Assembly (NCBI GenBank): GCA_014378915.1 | Contig: JACMMS010000023.1 | Coordinates: 1-34,519 of the forward strand | DNA length: 34,519 nucleotides | From: Methylophilaceae bacterium | GTDB taxonomy: Bacteria > Pseudomonadota > Gammaproteobacteria > Burkholderiales > Methylophilaceae | Reading direction: 5' to 3' | Part shown: positions 9,138-17,092 of the stretch, one piece after another | Layout of the letters: the number at the start of each line of letters is the position of its first letter | Numbering within the stretch: the stretch's first letter is position 1 | The notes under the pieces: generated by a model | Seen by the model: the letters and a program-made list of their open reading frames with translations, nothing else | What the model was told of the DNA's origin: nothing | Databases searched by the model: none | Program-made: the position numbers and the translations under genes

Positions 9138-10040
9138 TTACAGTAGTAAATCATCAATTGATAATTTTTGTAATTCTTTAAGTAGCCATTGCTGCGCTTT
9201 TCCGCTTTTATCACGCCAAGCGAGATAGCCAAATGCTTCGGGCTTGGGTTCGGCAACTTGTTTGATGACTAAATGACCTGTAGAAGCATATGCTTCTGCC
9301 AGACTTCTAGGTAAATAGCCTACACCTAGGCCAGCAATTTGTGCCTGTAATTTAGTGCGCATATCGGGCACGCTAAGTACATCTTGTCCAGATAATATAC
9401 CAGATGTGCGAGGCGCCAAATTACGCGAGCTATCCGCAGCGGAAATGGAGCGATATTGCATAATCTGTTCATTTTGCAAAGGTTCTGGCATCTCTGCTAA
9501 AGGATGCTGAACCGCTACAGCATAATCAAATTTTAGTGATCCCATGACGTGAAGTGAGTAGCCCCCACCTGGCGGACCATCACCTGGTGCGCCAATAGAA
9601 ATATCAGCGCGCCCTGTAAGGAGTGCATCCCAGCTACCACCATATATCTCACGAACGATTTTTAAACGCGTACCAAATTGCTGTGAATAGAATTGACTCA
9701 GTAACGGAAAAAGTTTACTAATGTCTAAAATATCGCTTACCGCTATTGTTAATGATGTTTCTATACCATTTGCGATGCGCTTTACCCGCAATTGCAGCTC
9801 ATCTGCGGCGTTGAGCAAGCGCCTACCTTCGCTTAGTAACTCTGCACCTGCTTCAGTTAGTTCGGCGCGGTGGCCACTGCGATTAAATAATGCCACACCC
9901 AAATCATCTTCTAGCTTGCGAACGGTGTAAGTAATAGCGGAGGGCACACGAAACAATGACGCTGCGGCTGATGCAAAGCTACCTTTACGAGCAATGGCAT
10001 CGATGACTTCGAGTGATTCTAAAGATATTTTTATAGACAT
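9138..10040 (-). CDS. LysR-family transcriptional regulator
   Basis: A 300-residue LysR-type regulator. The winged helix-turn-helix occupies residues 1-62 (SLESLEVIDAIARKGSF, then SAITYTVRKLEDDLGVALF), followed by a linker helix and a periplasmic-binding-protein-like effector domain from about residue 90. It is divergent from the pirin gene, with 118 bp between the start codons, the usual arrangement for a LysR regulator and its target. The effector is unknown; the neighbours (pirin, Old Yellow Enzyme, nitroreductase, thioredoxin-like) suggest a quinone or other electrophile. The gene ends 18 bp after the stop of the convergent pseudogene, and there is no room for a separate terminator. Confidence 0.94.
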   Translation of the reverse strand: MSIKISLESLEVIDAIARKGSFASAAASLFRVPSAITYTVRKLEDDLGVALFNRSGHRAELTEAGAELLSEGRRLLNAADELQLRVKRIANGIETSLTIAVSDILDISKLFPLLSQFYSQQFGTRLKIVREIYGGSWDALLTGRADISIGAPGDGPPGGGYSLHVMGSLKFDYAVAVQHPLAEMPEPLQNEQIMQYRSISAADSSRNLAPRTSGILSGQDVLSVPDMRTKLQAQIAGLGVGYLPRSLAEAYASTGHLVIKQVAEPKPEAFGYLAWRDKSGKAQQWLLKELQKLSIDDLLL

Positions 10041-10125
10041 AATTTACTCATCAATTTTTTTGAATGACTAATGCAGAATAATTTGCTATTAATCAACAGA
10101 AACTAAAGATAGTATACTTTGTATT

Positions 10126-10142
10126 ATTCAATCAGATTGAAT
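10126..10142. promoter_or_regulatory. Candidate LysR operator (dyad ATTCAATC-A-GATTGAAT)
   Basis: A perfect 17-bp dyad with 8-bp arms around one central base lies in the divergent lysR-pirin region. Its inner part, TCAATCAGATTGA, is a T-N11-A motif with dyad symmetry, the classic LysR-type recognition form. It sits just after a TATACT -10-like hexamer at 10113-10118 and runs into the ribosome binding region of pirin. That placement would suit repression of pirin in one state or autoregulation of lysR. No -35 near consensus is seen for the rightward promoter, consistent with activator dependence. Confidence 0.5.
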
Positions 10143-10158
10143 GGAAAGAGGATCAAAA

Positions 10159-10875
10159 ATGACATCACCCCATATTACTCTTAGAAAATCTTTAGAACGT
10201 GGTCATGCTAATCATGGCTGGTTAGATAGCTACCATTCATTTTCATTTGCGCGTTATTATGATCCCCAACATATGGGTTACTCCGTATTGCGTGTGATTA
10301 ATGAAGATATTGTAGCGGCTGGCATGGGGTTTGTTAAACACGCGCATCGCGATATGGAAATTGTGACTTATATGTTGAGTGGTCAGCTGCGCCATCAAGA
10401 TAGCATGGGTAATGGTTCTGTGATTACCGCTGGAGATGTTCAACGCATGACAGCTGGTACAGGTGTTGAGCATAGCGAGTTTAATGTCTCAAATACTGAG
10501 CCTGCGCATTTGCTACAAATCTGGTTATTGCCTGCAAACAATAACTTAGCACCAAGCTATGAAGACAAACATTTTACTGATAAGCAAAAAAATAACCGCT
10601 GGTGTTTGATTGCTTCACAAGATGCACGTGAAGGTTCTTTGTTAATTCATCAAGATGTAAATGTGTACGCTAGTAAGTTATCTCAAGATACGCATTTGCC
10701 ATACGATGTGCAAAGCGACCGTAACCTATATTTACAAGTGGCTCGTGGAGAAATTAGTTTAAATGGCGAAGTGCTAACAGCCGGAGATGCAGCAAAAATT
10801 GACGCTAAAACTGCTGTTGAACTTGACGCTACAGCAGATTCTGAATTGATTTTATTTGATTTACCAACTGTTTGA
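10159..10875 (+). CDS. Pirin family protein (bicupin, possible quercetinase)
   Basis: A 238-residue cytosolic bicupin. The pirin N-terminal motif is clear: HGWLDSYHSFSFARYYDP near residue 20, then the metal-binding histidines and glutamate in KHAHRDMEIVTYMLSG and GTGVEHSEFN. Some bacterial pirins have quercetin 2,3-dioxygenase activity, others bind partner proteins; the sequence does not distinguish. The frame is open from an ATG at 10141, but the ATG at 10159 is better because GAAAGAGGA precedes it at ribosome-binding distance and it gives the canonical start. It is divergent from lysR and leads a same-strand series of five redox genes. Pirin beside a LysR gene is a frequent pairing in proteobacteria, often linked to oxidative or electrophile stress. 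Confidence 0.92.
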   Translation: MTSPHITLRKSLERGHANHGWLDSYHSFSFARYYDPQHMGYSVLRVINEDIVAAGMGFVKHAHRDMEIVTYMLSGQLRHQDSMGNGSVITAGDVQRMTAGTGVEHSEFNVSNTEPAHLLQIWLLPANNNLAPSYEDKHFTDKQKNNRWCLIASQDAREGSLLIHQDVNVYASKLSQDTHLPYDVQSDRNLYLQVARGEISLNGEVLTAGDAAKIDAKTAVELDATADSELILFDLPTV

Positions 10876-11065
10876 TGATGCAGGAATCAGTTGCCTACGC
10901 TAAAGCCAGGCTCTGACATTAAAGCTTAATTTAAACGTGTTTTAATTTAAAGAGAAACCCCTGCACGAGTCGAAAATGTTGAGTTTTAAGGCGTTAAATC
11001 ACTTCGTGCAACTTTTTTAAAGAGTATTTCGACTTACAAATGATTAATAATTTTAAGGAATAAAA
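10876..11065. other. Pirin-YceI intergenic region
   Basis: A 190-bp gap with an imperfect long-loop inverted repeat (TGCACGA at about 10962 against TCGTGCA at about 11004) followed by a run of T residues near 11013. It could weaken transcription between pirin and the YceI gene, or hold a separate promoter for the latter. The loop is too long for a standard terminator. Confidence 0.3.
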
Positions 11066-11674
11066 ATGAAAAAAAACATTACGCTTCTTGCATTAGCTAT
11101 TTCCAGCAGTTTGACATTTAATCAACTAGCATTAGCTGACCAAGAGGCTTATCGAATCGATAACACTCACAGTTTTGCTAACTGGAGTATTCGTCATGTA
11201 GCCTCTAAAACATCAGGCACTTTTAGTGATATCACGGGCAAAATTTTGATTGATCGTACCGATTTAACTAAATCTATTATTGATGCAAAAATTAACCTCT
11301 TAAGTGTAAACAGCAGCAATGCTAAACGAGATGAGAATATCCAAAAAGAAGAGTATTTAGATTCTGCTAAGTTTAGTGAGATGACATTTGTTAGCAGCAA
11401 AATTGTTGCTAAAAATAAGACAGAAGGTACAGTTACAGGCACATTTTCTCTGCATGGAGTGGCTAAACAAATGACTTTTCCATTTAAAGTGCTAGGGTTT
11501 GGCCAAGACCCTTGGGGCGGAAATCGTATGGGTTTAGAGGCGCATACTGGAATCAAAGCGTCTGATTTTGGTTTGGTTTGGGCAACAAAGCCGAATGCAC
11601 CAGTAGGTGACGATATTGAGATTACTTTGTTAATTGAAGGTGTTAAATTACCCGCTGAAAAAGTCATTAAGTAA
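11066..11674 (+). CDS. YceI-family periplasmic lipid-binding protein
   Basis: A 202-residue protein with a clear Sec signal peptide (MKKNITLLALAISSS, cleaved after about residue 24, LALA) and a YceI lipocalin-like beta-barrel: YRIDNTHSFANWSIRHV, GTFSDITGKI, a DSAKFSEMTFVS-type motif and TGTFSLHGVAKQMTFP. YceI proteins bind long-chain isoprenoids such as ubiquinone-8 or other amphiphiles in the periplasm. AAGGAA precedes the ATG. A quinone-binding carrier fits a cluster that also holds an ene-reductase, a nitroreductase and pirin, which hints at quinone or electrophile handling; that link is inference. Forty-five bp separate it from the next gene. Confidence 0.93.
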   Translation: MKKNITLLALAISSSLTFNQLALADQEAYRIDNTHSFANWSIRHVASKTSGTFSDITGKILIDRTDLTKSIIDAKINLLSVNSSNAKRDENIQKEEYLDSAKFSEMTFVSSKIVAKNKTEGTVTGTFSLHGVAKQMTFPFKVLGFGQDPWGGNRMGLEAHTGIKASDFGLVWATKPNAPVGDDIEITLLIEGVKLPAEKVIK

Positions 11675-11719
11675 AAAATAATTAAATAACAAAATTTATT
11701 AATTTCTAGGAGATTCTGC

Positions 11720-12793
11720 ATGGCGTTAGATTTATTCAGCCCAGTAAAATTGGGTAGTATTTTGTTAAATAACCGAATGGTAATGGCACCCCTTACTCGC
11801 AACCGGTCATCTGAAACTGGTGTACCACAAGCCATGAACGTCACGTATTACGAGCAACGTGCTACAGCCGGTTTAATTATTACTGAGGCTACACCTATTA
11901 GCGCAATGGCACATGGTTATCCAGCTTTGCCAGGTATTTATAGCGGTGAGCAAGTAGTAGGATGGAGAAAAGTCACGGATGCCGTCCATGCTAAAGGTAG
12001 CAAAATTGTGTTGCAGCTGTGGCATGTTGGTCGCATCTCACACCCAAGTTTACTACCAAATGGTGCGCTACCAGTTGCGCCTTCTGCTATTAAACCTGCG
12101 GGAAAAGCCTTTACTTATGAAGGTTTGGTGGATTATGTGACTCCGCGTGCATTAGATGCAAGCGAGTTACCAGAACTTATCAAAGATTATGCACATGCAA
12201 CACAATGTGCCTTAGATGCTGGATTTGATGGTGTAGAAATTCATGCAGCTAATGGTTATTTGTTAGATCAATTTTTACGTGATGGCAGTAACAAGCGTAC
12301 TGATAATTATGGTGGTAGTTTTGAAAATCGTACACGTTTACTGCTAGAAGTTACCGAGGCGGTCGTTGCCGTAGCTGGGGCAGATAAAGTCGGCTTACGA
12401 TTATCGCCTGCAAATCCGTTTAATGATATGCATGATAGCCATCCACAATCACTATTCAACTATGTGGTCACTGCACTTAATCCATTTAATTTAGCCTATT
12501 TACATATAGTAGAAGGTGGTATTCATGGTGGAGGTGAAGCAGCACCATTTGATTTTTCTGAGCTACGTGCATTGTATCAACATAGCTATATGGCTAACCT
12601 AGGTTTTAATAAACAAACAGGTAACGCTGCTATTGCTGCAGGTGAAGCAGATTGCATTGCGTTTGGTGTACCATTTATTGCTAACCCAGATTTAGTAGAG
12701 CGCTACAAAACAGATGCTGCTTTAAACGAAGCAGATTCTACTACCTTTTATGGTGGCAATGAAAAGGGCTATATTGATTATCCAACTTTATAG
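11720..12793 (+). CDS. Old Yellow Enzyme family ene-reductase (NemA-like)
   Basis: A 357-residue FMN-dependent TIM-barrel oxidoreductase of the N-ethylmaleimide reductase/alkene reductase type. Visible motifs are NRMVMAPLTRNRS at the N-terminus, LQLWHVGRISHPS, the substrate-binding histidine-asparagine pair in VEIHAANGYLLDQFLRDGSN, and NYGGSFENRTR. The C-terminal FGVPFIANPDLVER binds the FMN phosphate in the family. It reduces activated C=C bonds and nitro compounds using NAD(P)H in the cytoplasm. AGGAG lies eight bases before the ATG. With pirin, YceI, nitroreductase and thioredoxin-like genes on the same strand, it fits an electrophile detoxification set under the LysR regulator; physiological substrate unknown. 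Confidence 0.95.
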   Translation: MALDLFSPVKLGSILLNNRMVMAPLTRNRSSETGVPQAMNVTYYEQRATAGLIITEATPISAMAHGYPALPGIYSGEQVVGWRKVTDAVHAKGSKIVLQLWHVGRISHPSLLPNGALPVAPSAIKPAGKAFTYEGLVDYVTPRALDASELPELIKDYAHATQCALDAGFDGVEIHAANGYLLDQFLRDGSNKRTDNYGGSFENRTRLLLEVTEAVVAVAGADKVGLRLSPANPFNDMHDSHPQSLFNYVVTALNPFNLAYLHIVEGGIHGGGEAAPFDFSELRALYQHSYMANLGFNKQTGNAAIAAGEADCIAFGVPFIANPDLVERYKTDAALNEADSTTFYGGNEKGYIDYPTL

Positions 12794-12818
12794 TTTTTAT
12801 GATTTAGCCATTTAACTT

Positions 12819-12855
12819 ACCATCCATTTATTGAAAAAATCTACATTTGGATGGT
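12819..12855. repeat. Inverted repeat between ene-reductase and nitroreductase genes
   Basis: ACCATCCA at 12819-12826 pairs with TGGATGGT at 12848-12855, loop 21 bases. There is no T-run after the right arm on the plus strand, so it is a weak terminator candidate at best. Confidence 0.35.
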
Positions 12856-12930
12856 TAAACTAAAGAGGCGTTATATTTCCTATAATCTGAGCTTATTAGC
12901 TGATTAACTCGCATTTTCAAAGGGAACTCT

Positions 12931-13530
12931 ATGTATAAACCAGCCATTACCCAAGAACCAGTCGATACAACGCTAGCTAATCGTTGGAGTGGTCGCGCGT
13001 ATGTTTCAAGCAAAACCATTAGCCAACAGCAAATTATTGCATTGCTAGAAGCCGCTCGCTGGGCGCCATCATGTTTTGGTGATCAGCCTTGGCGTTTTAT
13101 TGTTTGGGATAAAAATACAGATGCACAAGCTTGGCAACAAGCTTTTGACTGTCTTGCTGCAAGCAATCAATCTTGGGTAAAAGATTCCTCAGTTTTAGTG
13201 CTGGTATGTGCAGATACTTTGTTTAATCACAACCAACAGCCAAATCGTTGGGCACAGTATGATACAGGTGCCGCAGCCGAAAACCTCTGCTTACAGGCAA
13301 GCACTATGGGCTTAATGGCGCATCAAATGGGTGGTTTTCTCGCAGATAAAGCACGCGTTACTTTCGCAATTCCAGAACAATATACTTTAATGTCCATGAT
13401 TTCCGTGGGGCACCCTGTCGATGTCAGCACTTTAGAAGGTGAGGCATTAACGCGTGAAACTGCTCCTAGAAAAAGGCGACCATTAGGCGAACTTTTTTTT
13501 ACAGGATCATGGGCTAAGCCAGTTACTTAA
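12931..13530 (+). CDS. Nitroreductase family flavoprotein
   Basis: A 199-residue FMN-dependent nitroreductase-fold protein. The N-terminal NRWSGRAYVSSKTIS and LLEAARWAPSCFGDQPWRF carry the Arg-Ser/Arg-Ala and W-(A/S)PS-x-x-N/D-x-QPW pattern that binds FMN. GAAAENLCLQASTMGLMAH and the C-terminal RKRRPLGELFF are also typical. It probably reduces nitro groups, quinones or similar acceptors with NAD(P)H; the partner is not inferable. AAGGGA precedes the ATG. A TATAAT at 12881-12886 and a hairpin at 12819-12855 in the 137-bp gap suggest that it may have its own promoter rather than only reading through from the ene-reductase gene. Confidence 0.92.
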   Translation: MYKPAITQEPVDTTLANRWSGRAYVSSKTISQQQIIALLEAARWAPSCFGDQPWRFIVWDKNTDAQAWQQAFDCLAASNQSWVKDSSVLVLVCADTLFNHNQQPNRWAQYDTGAAAENLCLQASTMGLMAHQMGGFLADKARVTFAIPEQYTLMSMISVGHPVDVSTLEGEALTRETAPRKRRPLGELFFTGSWAKPVT

Positions 13531-13553
13531 ACATAGTATGAAAATTACTATGT
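13531..13553. repeat. Hairpin after the nitroreductase gene
   Basis: ACATAGTA and TACTATGT form perfect 8-bp arms with a 7-base loop directly after the nitroreductase stop. There is no T-run after it. It may act as an RNA stabiliser or partial terminator. An extended -10 (TGATAGAAT, 13577-13585) just downstream could serve the thioredoxin-like gene. Confidence 0.4.
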
Positions 13554-13627
13554 AACAAAACCTGTAGAATAAATTCTGATAGAATACTTTATTAATATTT
13601 TTTTAGATTAATGACAGGAAACAAATT

Positions 13628-14005
13628 ATGGCGATTGTTCAACTCACCAAAGCTAATTTTAAAGATACAATCGAAAAAGCCCCTTTTGTGGTGATTGATT
13701 TTTGGGCGCCATGGTGTGAGCCATGCGTCACGTTTACGCCAGTATTTGAAGCTGCGGCAGAAAAAAATCCAGATATTACATTTGGTATGGTCAATACAGA
13801 AGCAGATCCAGAAATTTCTGAATACTTTGAAGTGACAAAAATTCCTGGTATTTTAATTATTCGAGAGCAAGCAGGTATACATGCACAACAAGGTGAAATC
13901 GGTGCTGCAGCTTTAGATGCCTTGATTACATGGGCACGTGACTTTGACATGACACAAGTGCGTGAGTATTATGTACAGCAAGATAAGGCGGTAGCTAAAG
14001 CTTAA
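13628..14005 (+). CDS. Thioredoxin-like protein with WCEPC active site
   Basis: A 125-residue cytoplasmic thioredoxin-fold protein. The redox motif is WAPWCEPC with C30 and C33, where canonical thioredoxin has WCGPC; the glycine-to-glutamate change should alter redox potential or partner choice. The cis-proline loop is present as KIPGIL. The C-terminal 20 residues, rich in Q, Y and A, go beyond the usual thioredoxin end. An AGGA lies 9 bases before the ATG. It is the last gene of the redox series that starts with pirin and probably supplies reducing equivalents to one of these proteins, or protects against thiol stress; no signal peptide is seen. Confidence 0.92.
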   Translation: MAIVQLTKANFKDTIEKAPFVVIDFWAPWCEPCVTFTPVFEAAAEKNPDITFGMVNTEADPEISEYFEVTKIPGILIIREQAGIHAQQGEIGAAALDALITWARDFDMTQVREYYVQQDKAVAKA

Positions 14006-14039
14006 TAATTTAGTCTTAGTCATTAAAGCTTAAGCAGGT

Positions 14040-14085
14040 AATAAGAACAAAAAATCCGCTAAATTGCGAATTTTTCGTTCTTATT
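14040..14085. terminator. Bidirectional terminator between convergent genes
   Basis: A stem of about 20 bp with two mismatches (AATAAGAAC... against ...GTTCTTATT) and a 6-base loop lies between the convergent thioredoxin-like gene and the membrane protein gene at 14128. A-rich and T-rich flanks on both sides fit termination in both directions. Confidence 0.7.
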
Positions 14086-14127
14086 TTCATACGTTTATAT
14101 TAATAGTTTCATGCAATTGAACCATCA

Positions 14128-14556
14128 TTACATGTGATTCATTGCTTTTTGATACAGATCAGCAAAGTTTACAGCGCCTACTGAGCCAGTTAAAAATAGC
14201 CTAACTAAATAATAAACTCCAATCACCATCATCATATACATCAGCATATTACCTTTGCCTGAAGGTTTATCTGTACCTTGTGGCACAGTAAAAATCTTGC
14301 TGATAATCCAATAAACAAAATACGCCGCTACAAGGTAGCCCAGGCGCATTGGGTTTGCTACTGTTTGTTCATACTGAGAGATAAACCATGCGTTATTTAA
14401 TGTATCGGCATGACTAAAAAGTTCGAAAGCTAAGCCTATCATGCCAGAGATCATTAAAAACATACCGACTAGTGCAACACTGGTTTTAGTATGCGTATCA
14501 GCTTTAATATTCGCATTTTTACTGTATTTATTAGGTTCTATTTTTTTTTGTGCCAT
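14128..14556 (-). CDS. Small membrane protein of unknown function
   Basis: A 142-residue protein with a basic, polar N-terminus (residues 1-25) and three hydrophobic segments, near 27-46, 69-86 and 103-121, the last starting MLMYMMMVIGVYYLV. A strong AGGGGG ribosome binding site precedes the ATG. I do not recognise the family. It lies 72 bp downstream of nlpD on the same strand, where many gamma- and betaproteobacteria have rpoS. It could be a minor envelope component. Confidence 0.75.
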   Translation of the reverse strand: MAQKKIEPNKYSKNANIKADTHTKTSVALVGMFLMISGMIGLAFELFSHADTLNNAWFISQYEQTVANPMRLGYLVAAYFVYWIISKIFTVPQGTDKPSGKGNMLMYMMMVIGVYYLVRLFLTGSVGAVNFADLYQKAMNHM

Positions 14557-14628
14557 GGTGCCCCCTAATGTGTAAGTAATTGCTCAATCTTAGCTTAATT
14601 TGGTTTTATAGCTTTGTTTTAAGTCTTA

Positions 14629-15618
14629 TTATTTTTGCACCAAAAACTTGCTTGGATCTATAGATTTACCTTGTTGCCTAATTTCAAAATGCAACGCTGT
14701 TTTGTCACTATCAGAATTTCCCATTTCGGCAATTTTTTGTCCACGGCTAACTTGCTGGCCTTCTTTTACAAGTATTTTGCTATTATGCGCATACACAGAT
14801 AAAAAGGTACTACTGTGTTTAATAATGACTAATTTCCCATATCCACGCAGATCAGATCCACTATAAATGACCTTGCCAGAGGATGCAGCATTAATACTCT
14901 GACCTGTTTCACCCGCAATATCAATGCCTTTATTGCCGACTTGATTGAAACTGGAAGTGATTTTACCTTTGGTCGGCCAAGCCCATTCCGCTTGGTCGTC
15001 AGTTGAGGTGTTTGGTTTTTCTTGTTTAGTATCTGGTTTTACTTCAATTTTCGGTTCTAATTTGATATCAGTTTTAGACTTTGCTTCAGTGGGTATTGTC
15101 ACGGCAACTGCAACAGGTTTATTCATTGCATCTAAGCTATAAGGTTCACGTTTGGCCTTAGGCTCAGTAATGGTGATGGGTGTTTTTGGTGTATTGCTAG
15201 CTGTGTTATTTGCAACTACGTTAGTATCAGTTTTCATCGGAGTAATAACTACAGCTCCAGTATTTGCCTCTTCTTTTGGTGGTGTAAATTTAAGCTGTTG
15301 CCCGACTTTTATATTGTATGGCGCGCTAATATTATTGGTAGTTGCTATATCCTTATAATCATAGCCATACTCCAAACCTATGCTGTATAGGGTATCTCCT
15401 TTTTTAATCGTGTAGCTATCTGGCCGCCAGTCTTTATTAGTACTTTTGTTATTAGGCGATGATTTGCTTTTATCTGAATTAATCGCTTTATTTTTGACTA
15501 CTGAGTTCGGTTTGGTATTTCGTTCAATAACTGGGGCGGGCGGGTTAGTAGTGCAAGCGCTGATTGTGAATAATAAAAAAACGACAATAACAAATTTAAA
15601 TCTGAACATATAAAACAT
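14629..15618 (-). CDS. nlpD: NlpD-like lipoprotein: LysM plus degenerate LytM (M23) domain
   Basis: A 329-residue outer-membrane lipoprotein. The N-terminus is a lipoprotein signal with lipobox ISAC at about residue 22. A LysM peptidoglycan-binding domain follows near residues 70-115 (YTIKKGDTLYSIGLEYGYD), then a low-complexity linker rich in K, T and P, and an M23/LytM domain from about residue 210. The catalytic residues of active LytM enzymes are degenerate: GNKGIDIAG in place of the zinc-binding HxGxD pattern, and LHFEIR in place of HxH. That is the NlpD/EnvC state, which activates amidases such as AmiC during daughter-cell separation rather than cutting peptidoglycan. It lies 3 bp after pcm, in the conserved surE-pcm-nlpD order. 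Confidence 0.93.
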   Translation of the reverse strand: MFYMFRFKFVIVVFLLFTISACTTNPPAPVIERNTKPNSVVKNKAINSDKSKSSPNNKSTNKDWRPDSYTIKKGDTLYSIGLEYGYDYKDIATTNNISAPYNIKVGQQLKFTPPKEEANTGAVVITPMKTDTNVVANNTASNTPKTPITITEPKAKREPYSLDAMNKPVAVAVTIPTEAKSKTDIKLEPKIEVKPDTKQEKPNTSTDDQAEWAWPTKGKITSSFNQVGNKGIDIAGETGQSINAASSGKVIYSGSDLRGYGKLVIIKHSSTFLSVYAHNSKILVKEGQQVSRGQKIAEMGNSDSDKTALHFEIRQQGKSIDPSKFLVQK

Positions 15619-15621
15619 TTT

Positions 15622-16293
15622 TTAACTTGTACCGCCTAAAAGTGGTACAAACTTGACTGCTTCGAGTGCTGTTTGGCGGTATTCGGTAGATGTGCGCACA
15701 ATTAAATGCAGTACTTGTTCATCTATACCCACTGGGATGACTAAACGTCCACCAATGGCAAGTTGAGCAAGTAAATCTTGAGGGATATGGCTTGCAGCCG
15801 CAGTTACCATAATGCCGTCAAATGGGGCTAGTTGTGGCAAACCCATTGTGCCGTCTGCATGGTCAAGTTTTACGTTGGTGCATTTTAGTAAGCGTAAATT
15901 ATCCAGAGCTTTCATGACTAAAGGGCGAATACGCTCTACAGAGTAAACCTCAGCTGCTACTTTAGAAAGTACTGCCGTTTGATAGCCACAACCGGTGCCA
16001 ATTTCTAGCACTTTATTCATGTTGCTGCCATTACGTAAAATCTCGGTCATTTTTGCCACAATATAAGGCTGAGAAATGGTTTGACCATAACCAATTGGCA
16101 GTGAAACATCCTCATAAGCACGAATGCTAAGCGCTTCATCTACAAAAATATGACGTGGAATACTGTTAATTGCATGTAGTACAACTTCGTCTTTAATCCC
16201 TTGCTCACGCAGGCGAGAGAGCATTCGATCACGCGTGCGTTGAGATGTCATGCCGATACCCGCTTTTACGCTAGGTTTTTTGAGTAATGCCAT
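15622..16293 (-). CDS. pcm: Protein-L-isoaspartate O-methyltransferase
   Basis: A 223-residue cytosolic class I methyltransferase that uses S-adenosylmethionine to methylate L-isoaspartyl residues in aged proteins, starting their repair. Motif I is VLEIGTGCGYQTAVLSKV, and the family-specific SLPIGYGQTISQPYIVAKM lies just before it, with GGRLVIPVG in the C-terminal half. Length is normal. It lies 2 bp after surE and 3 bp before nlpD, so the three genes are almost certainly one transcript. The N-terminus (MALLKKPSVKAGIGMTSQRTR) holds an internal ATG at codon 15 that is a possible alternative start. Confidence 0.97.
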   Translation of the reverse strand: MALLKKPSVKAGIGMTSQRTRDRMLSRLREQGIKDEVVLHAINSIPRHIFVDEALSIRAYEDVSLPIGYGQTISQPYIVAKMTEILRNGSNMNKVLEIGTGCGYQTAVLSKVAAEVYSVERIRPLVMKALDNLRLLKCTNVKLDHADGTMGLPQLAPFDGIMVTAAASHIPQDLLAQLAIGGRLVIPVGIDEQVLHLIVRTSTEYRQTALEAVKFVPLLGGTS

Positions 16294-16295
16294 AT

Positions 16296-17039
16296 TTATT
16301 TACTTAACCAGTCTTTAATTTCACCTAATTGTTGATGTTTGGTTAAATCAACGTGAATAGGTGAAATAGATACAAAGTGATTGGCTACTGCATAAAAATC
16401 TGTACCTGCACCACCATCATTAGGTTGGCCCGCCGCACCAACCCAGTATACAGTCTCATTACGTGGGGTTTTAGCCAAAATGACAGGCTCAGCCTTATGC
16501 CGCTTGCCTAAACGCGTTACTTCACGACCCTTCAATGCTGAATATGGTATATCTGGCACATTAATATTCAGTAATGTAGGGGTTGTAAAACCTGTCTTTA
16601 GGTAGTGATTTACTAACTCTACTGCCACTTTTGCTGCTGTTTCAAAATGCTGTGCATTGTGTTGCGACATGGAGATGGCAAATGACGGAATACCCAACAA
16701 ATAGCCTTCCATTGCGGCTGCTACCGTACCGCTATAAATTGTATCATCGCCCATATTAGCACCATCATTAATGCCACTAATCACCATGTCTGGCGCGCTA
16801 TCCATTAACCCTGTCAGGGCTAAGTGCACGCAGTCAGTTGGCGTACCATTCACGTAGAAGAAGCCATTTGCAGCTTTACGTACACTTAATGGTCTGTCTA
16901 ACGTCAGTGAGTTACTTGCGCCGCTGCGGTTTCTTTCAGGGGCCACTACGGTAATTTCAGCGATTTTAGCAATATGTTCGGCTAGGATATTTAAGCCAGG
17001 TGCTAAATAGCCATCATCATTGGAAAGTAGAATTTTCAT
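16296..17039 (-). CDS. surE: 5'-nucleotidase SurE
   Basis: A 247-residue metal-dependent survival-protein phosphatase acting on nucleoside 5'- and 3'-monophosphates and short polyphosphate in the cytoplasm. The acidic metal site is [12 protein letters not shown] at residues 4-15, with [22 protein letters not shown] and [25 protein letters not shown], all canonical. It is the first gene of surE-pcm-nlpD, 53 bp after the DUF2069 gene. Length and motifs are standard. Confidence 0.98.
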   Translation of the reverse strand: MKILLSNDDGYLAPGLNILAEHIAKIAEITVVAPERNRSGASNSLTLDRPLSVRKAANGFFYVNGTPTDCVHLALTGLMDSAPDMVISGINDGANMGDDTIYSGTVAAAMEGYLLGIPSFAISMSQHNAQHFETAAKVAVELVNHYLKTGFTTPTLLNINVPDIPYSALKGREVTRLGKRHKAEPVILAKTPRNETVYWVGAAGQPNDGGAGTDFYAVANHFVSISPIHVDLTKHQQLGEIKDWLSK

Positions 17040-17092
17040 GCGTTTAATCGTATTTTTACTTGGTAGTTAATTATAAAGCTTAAACTAAAAAA

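Noticed and set aside
11194-11844. A 216-codon open frame antisense to the YceI gene
   Set aside because: It overlaps a clear YceI protein with signal peptide and a good ribosome binding site; the antisense translation has no recognisable domain.
14629-15618. Active M23 endopeptidase
   Set aside because: The zinc-binding histidines are replaced (GNKGID and LHFEIR), as in NlpD-type amidase activators.
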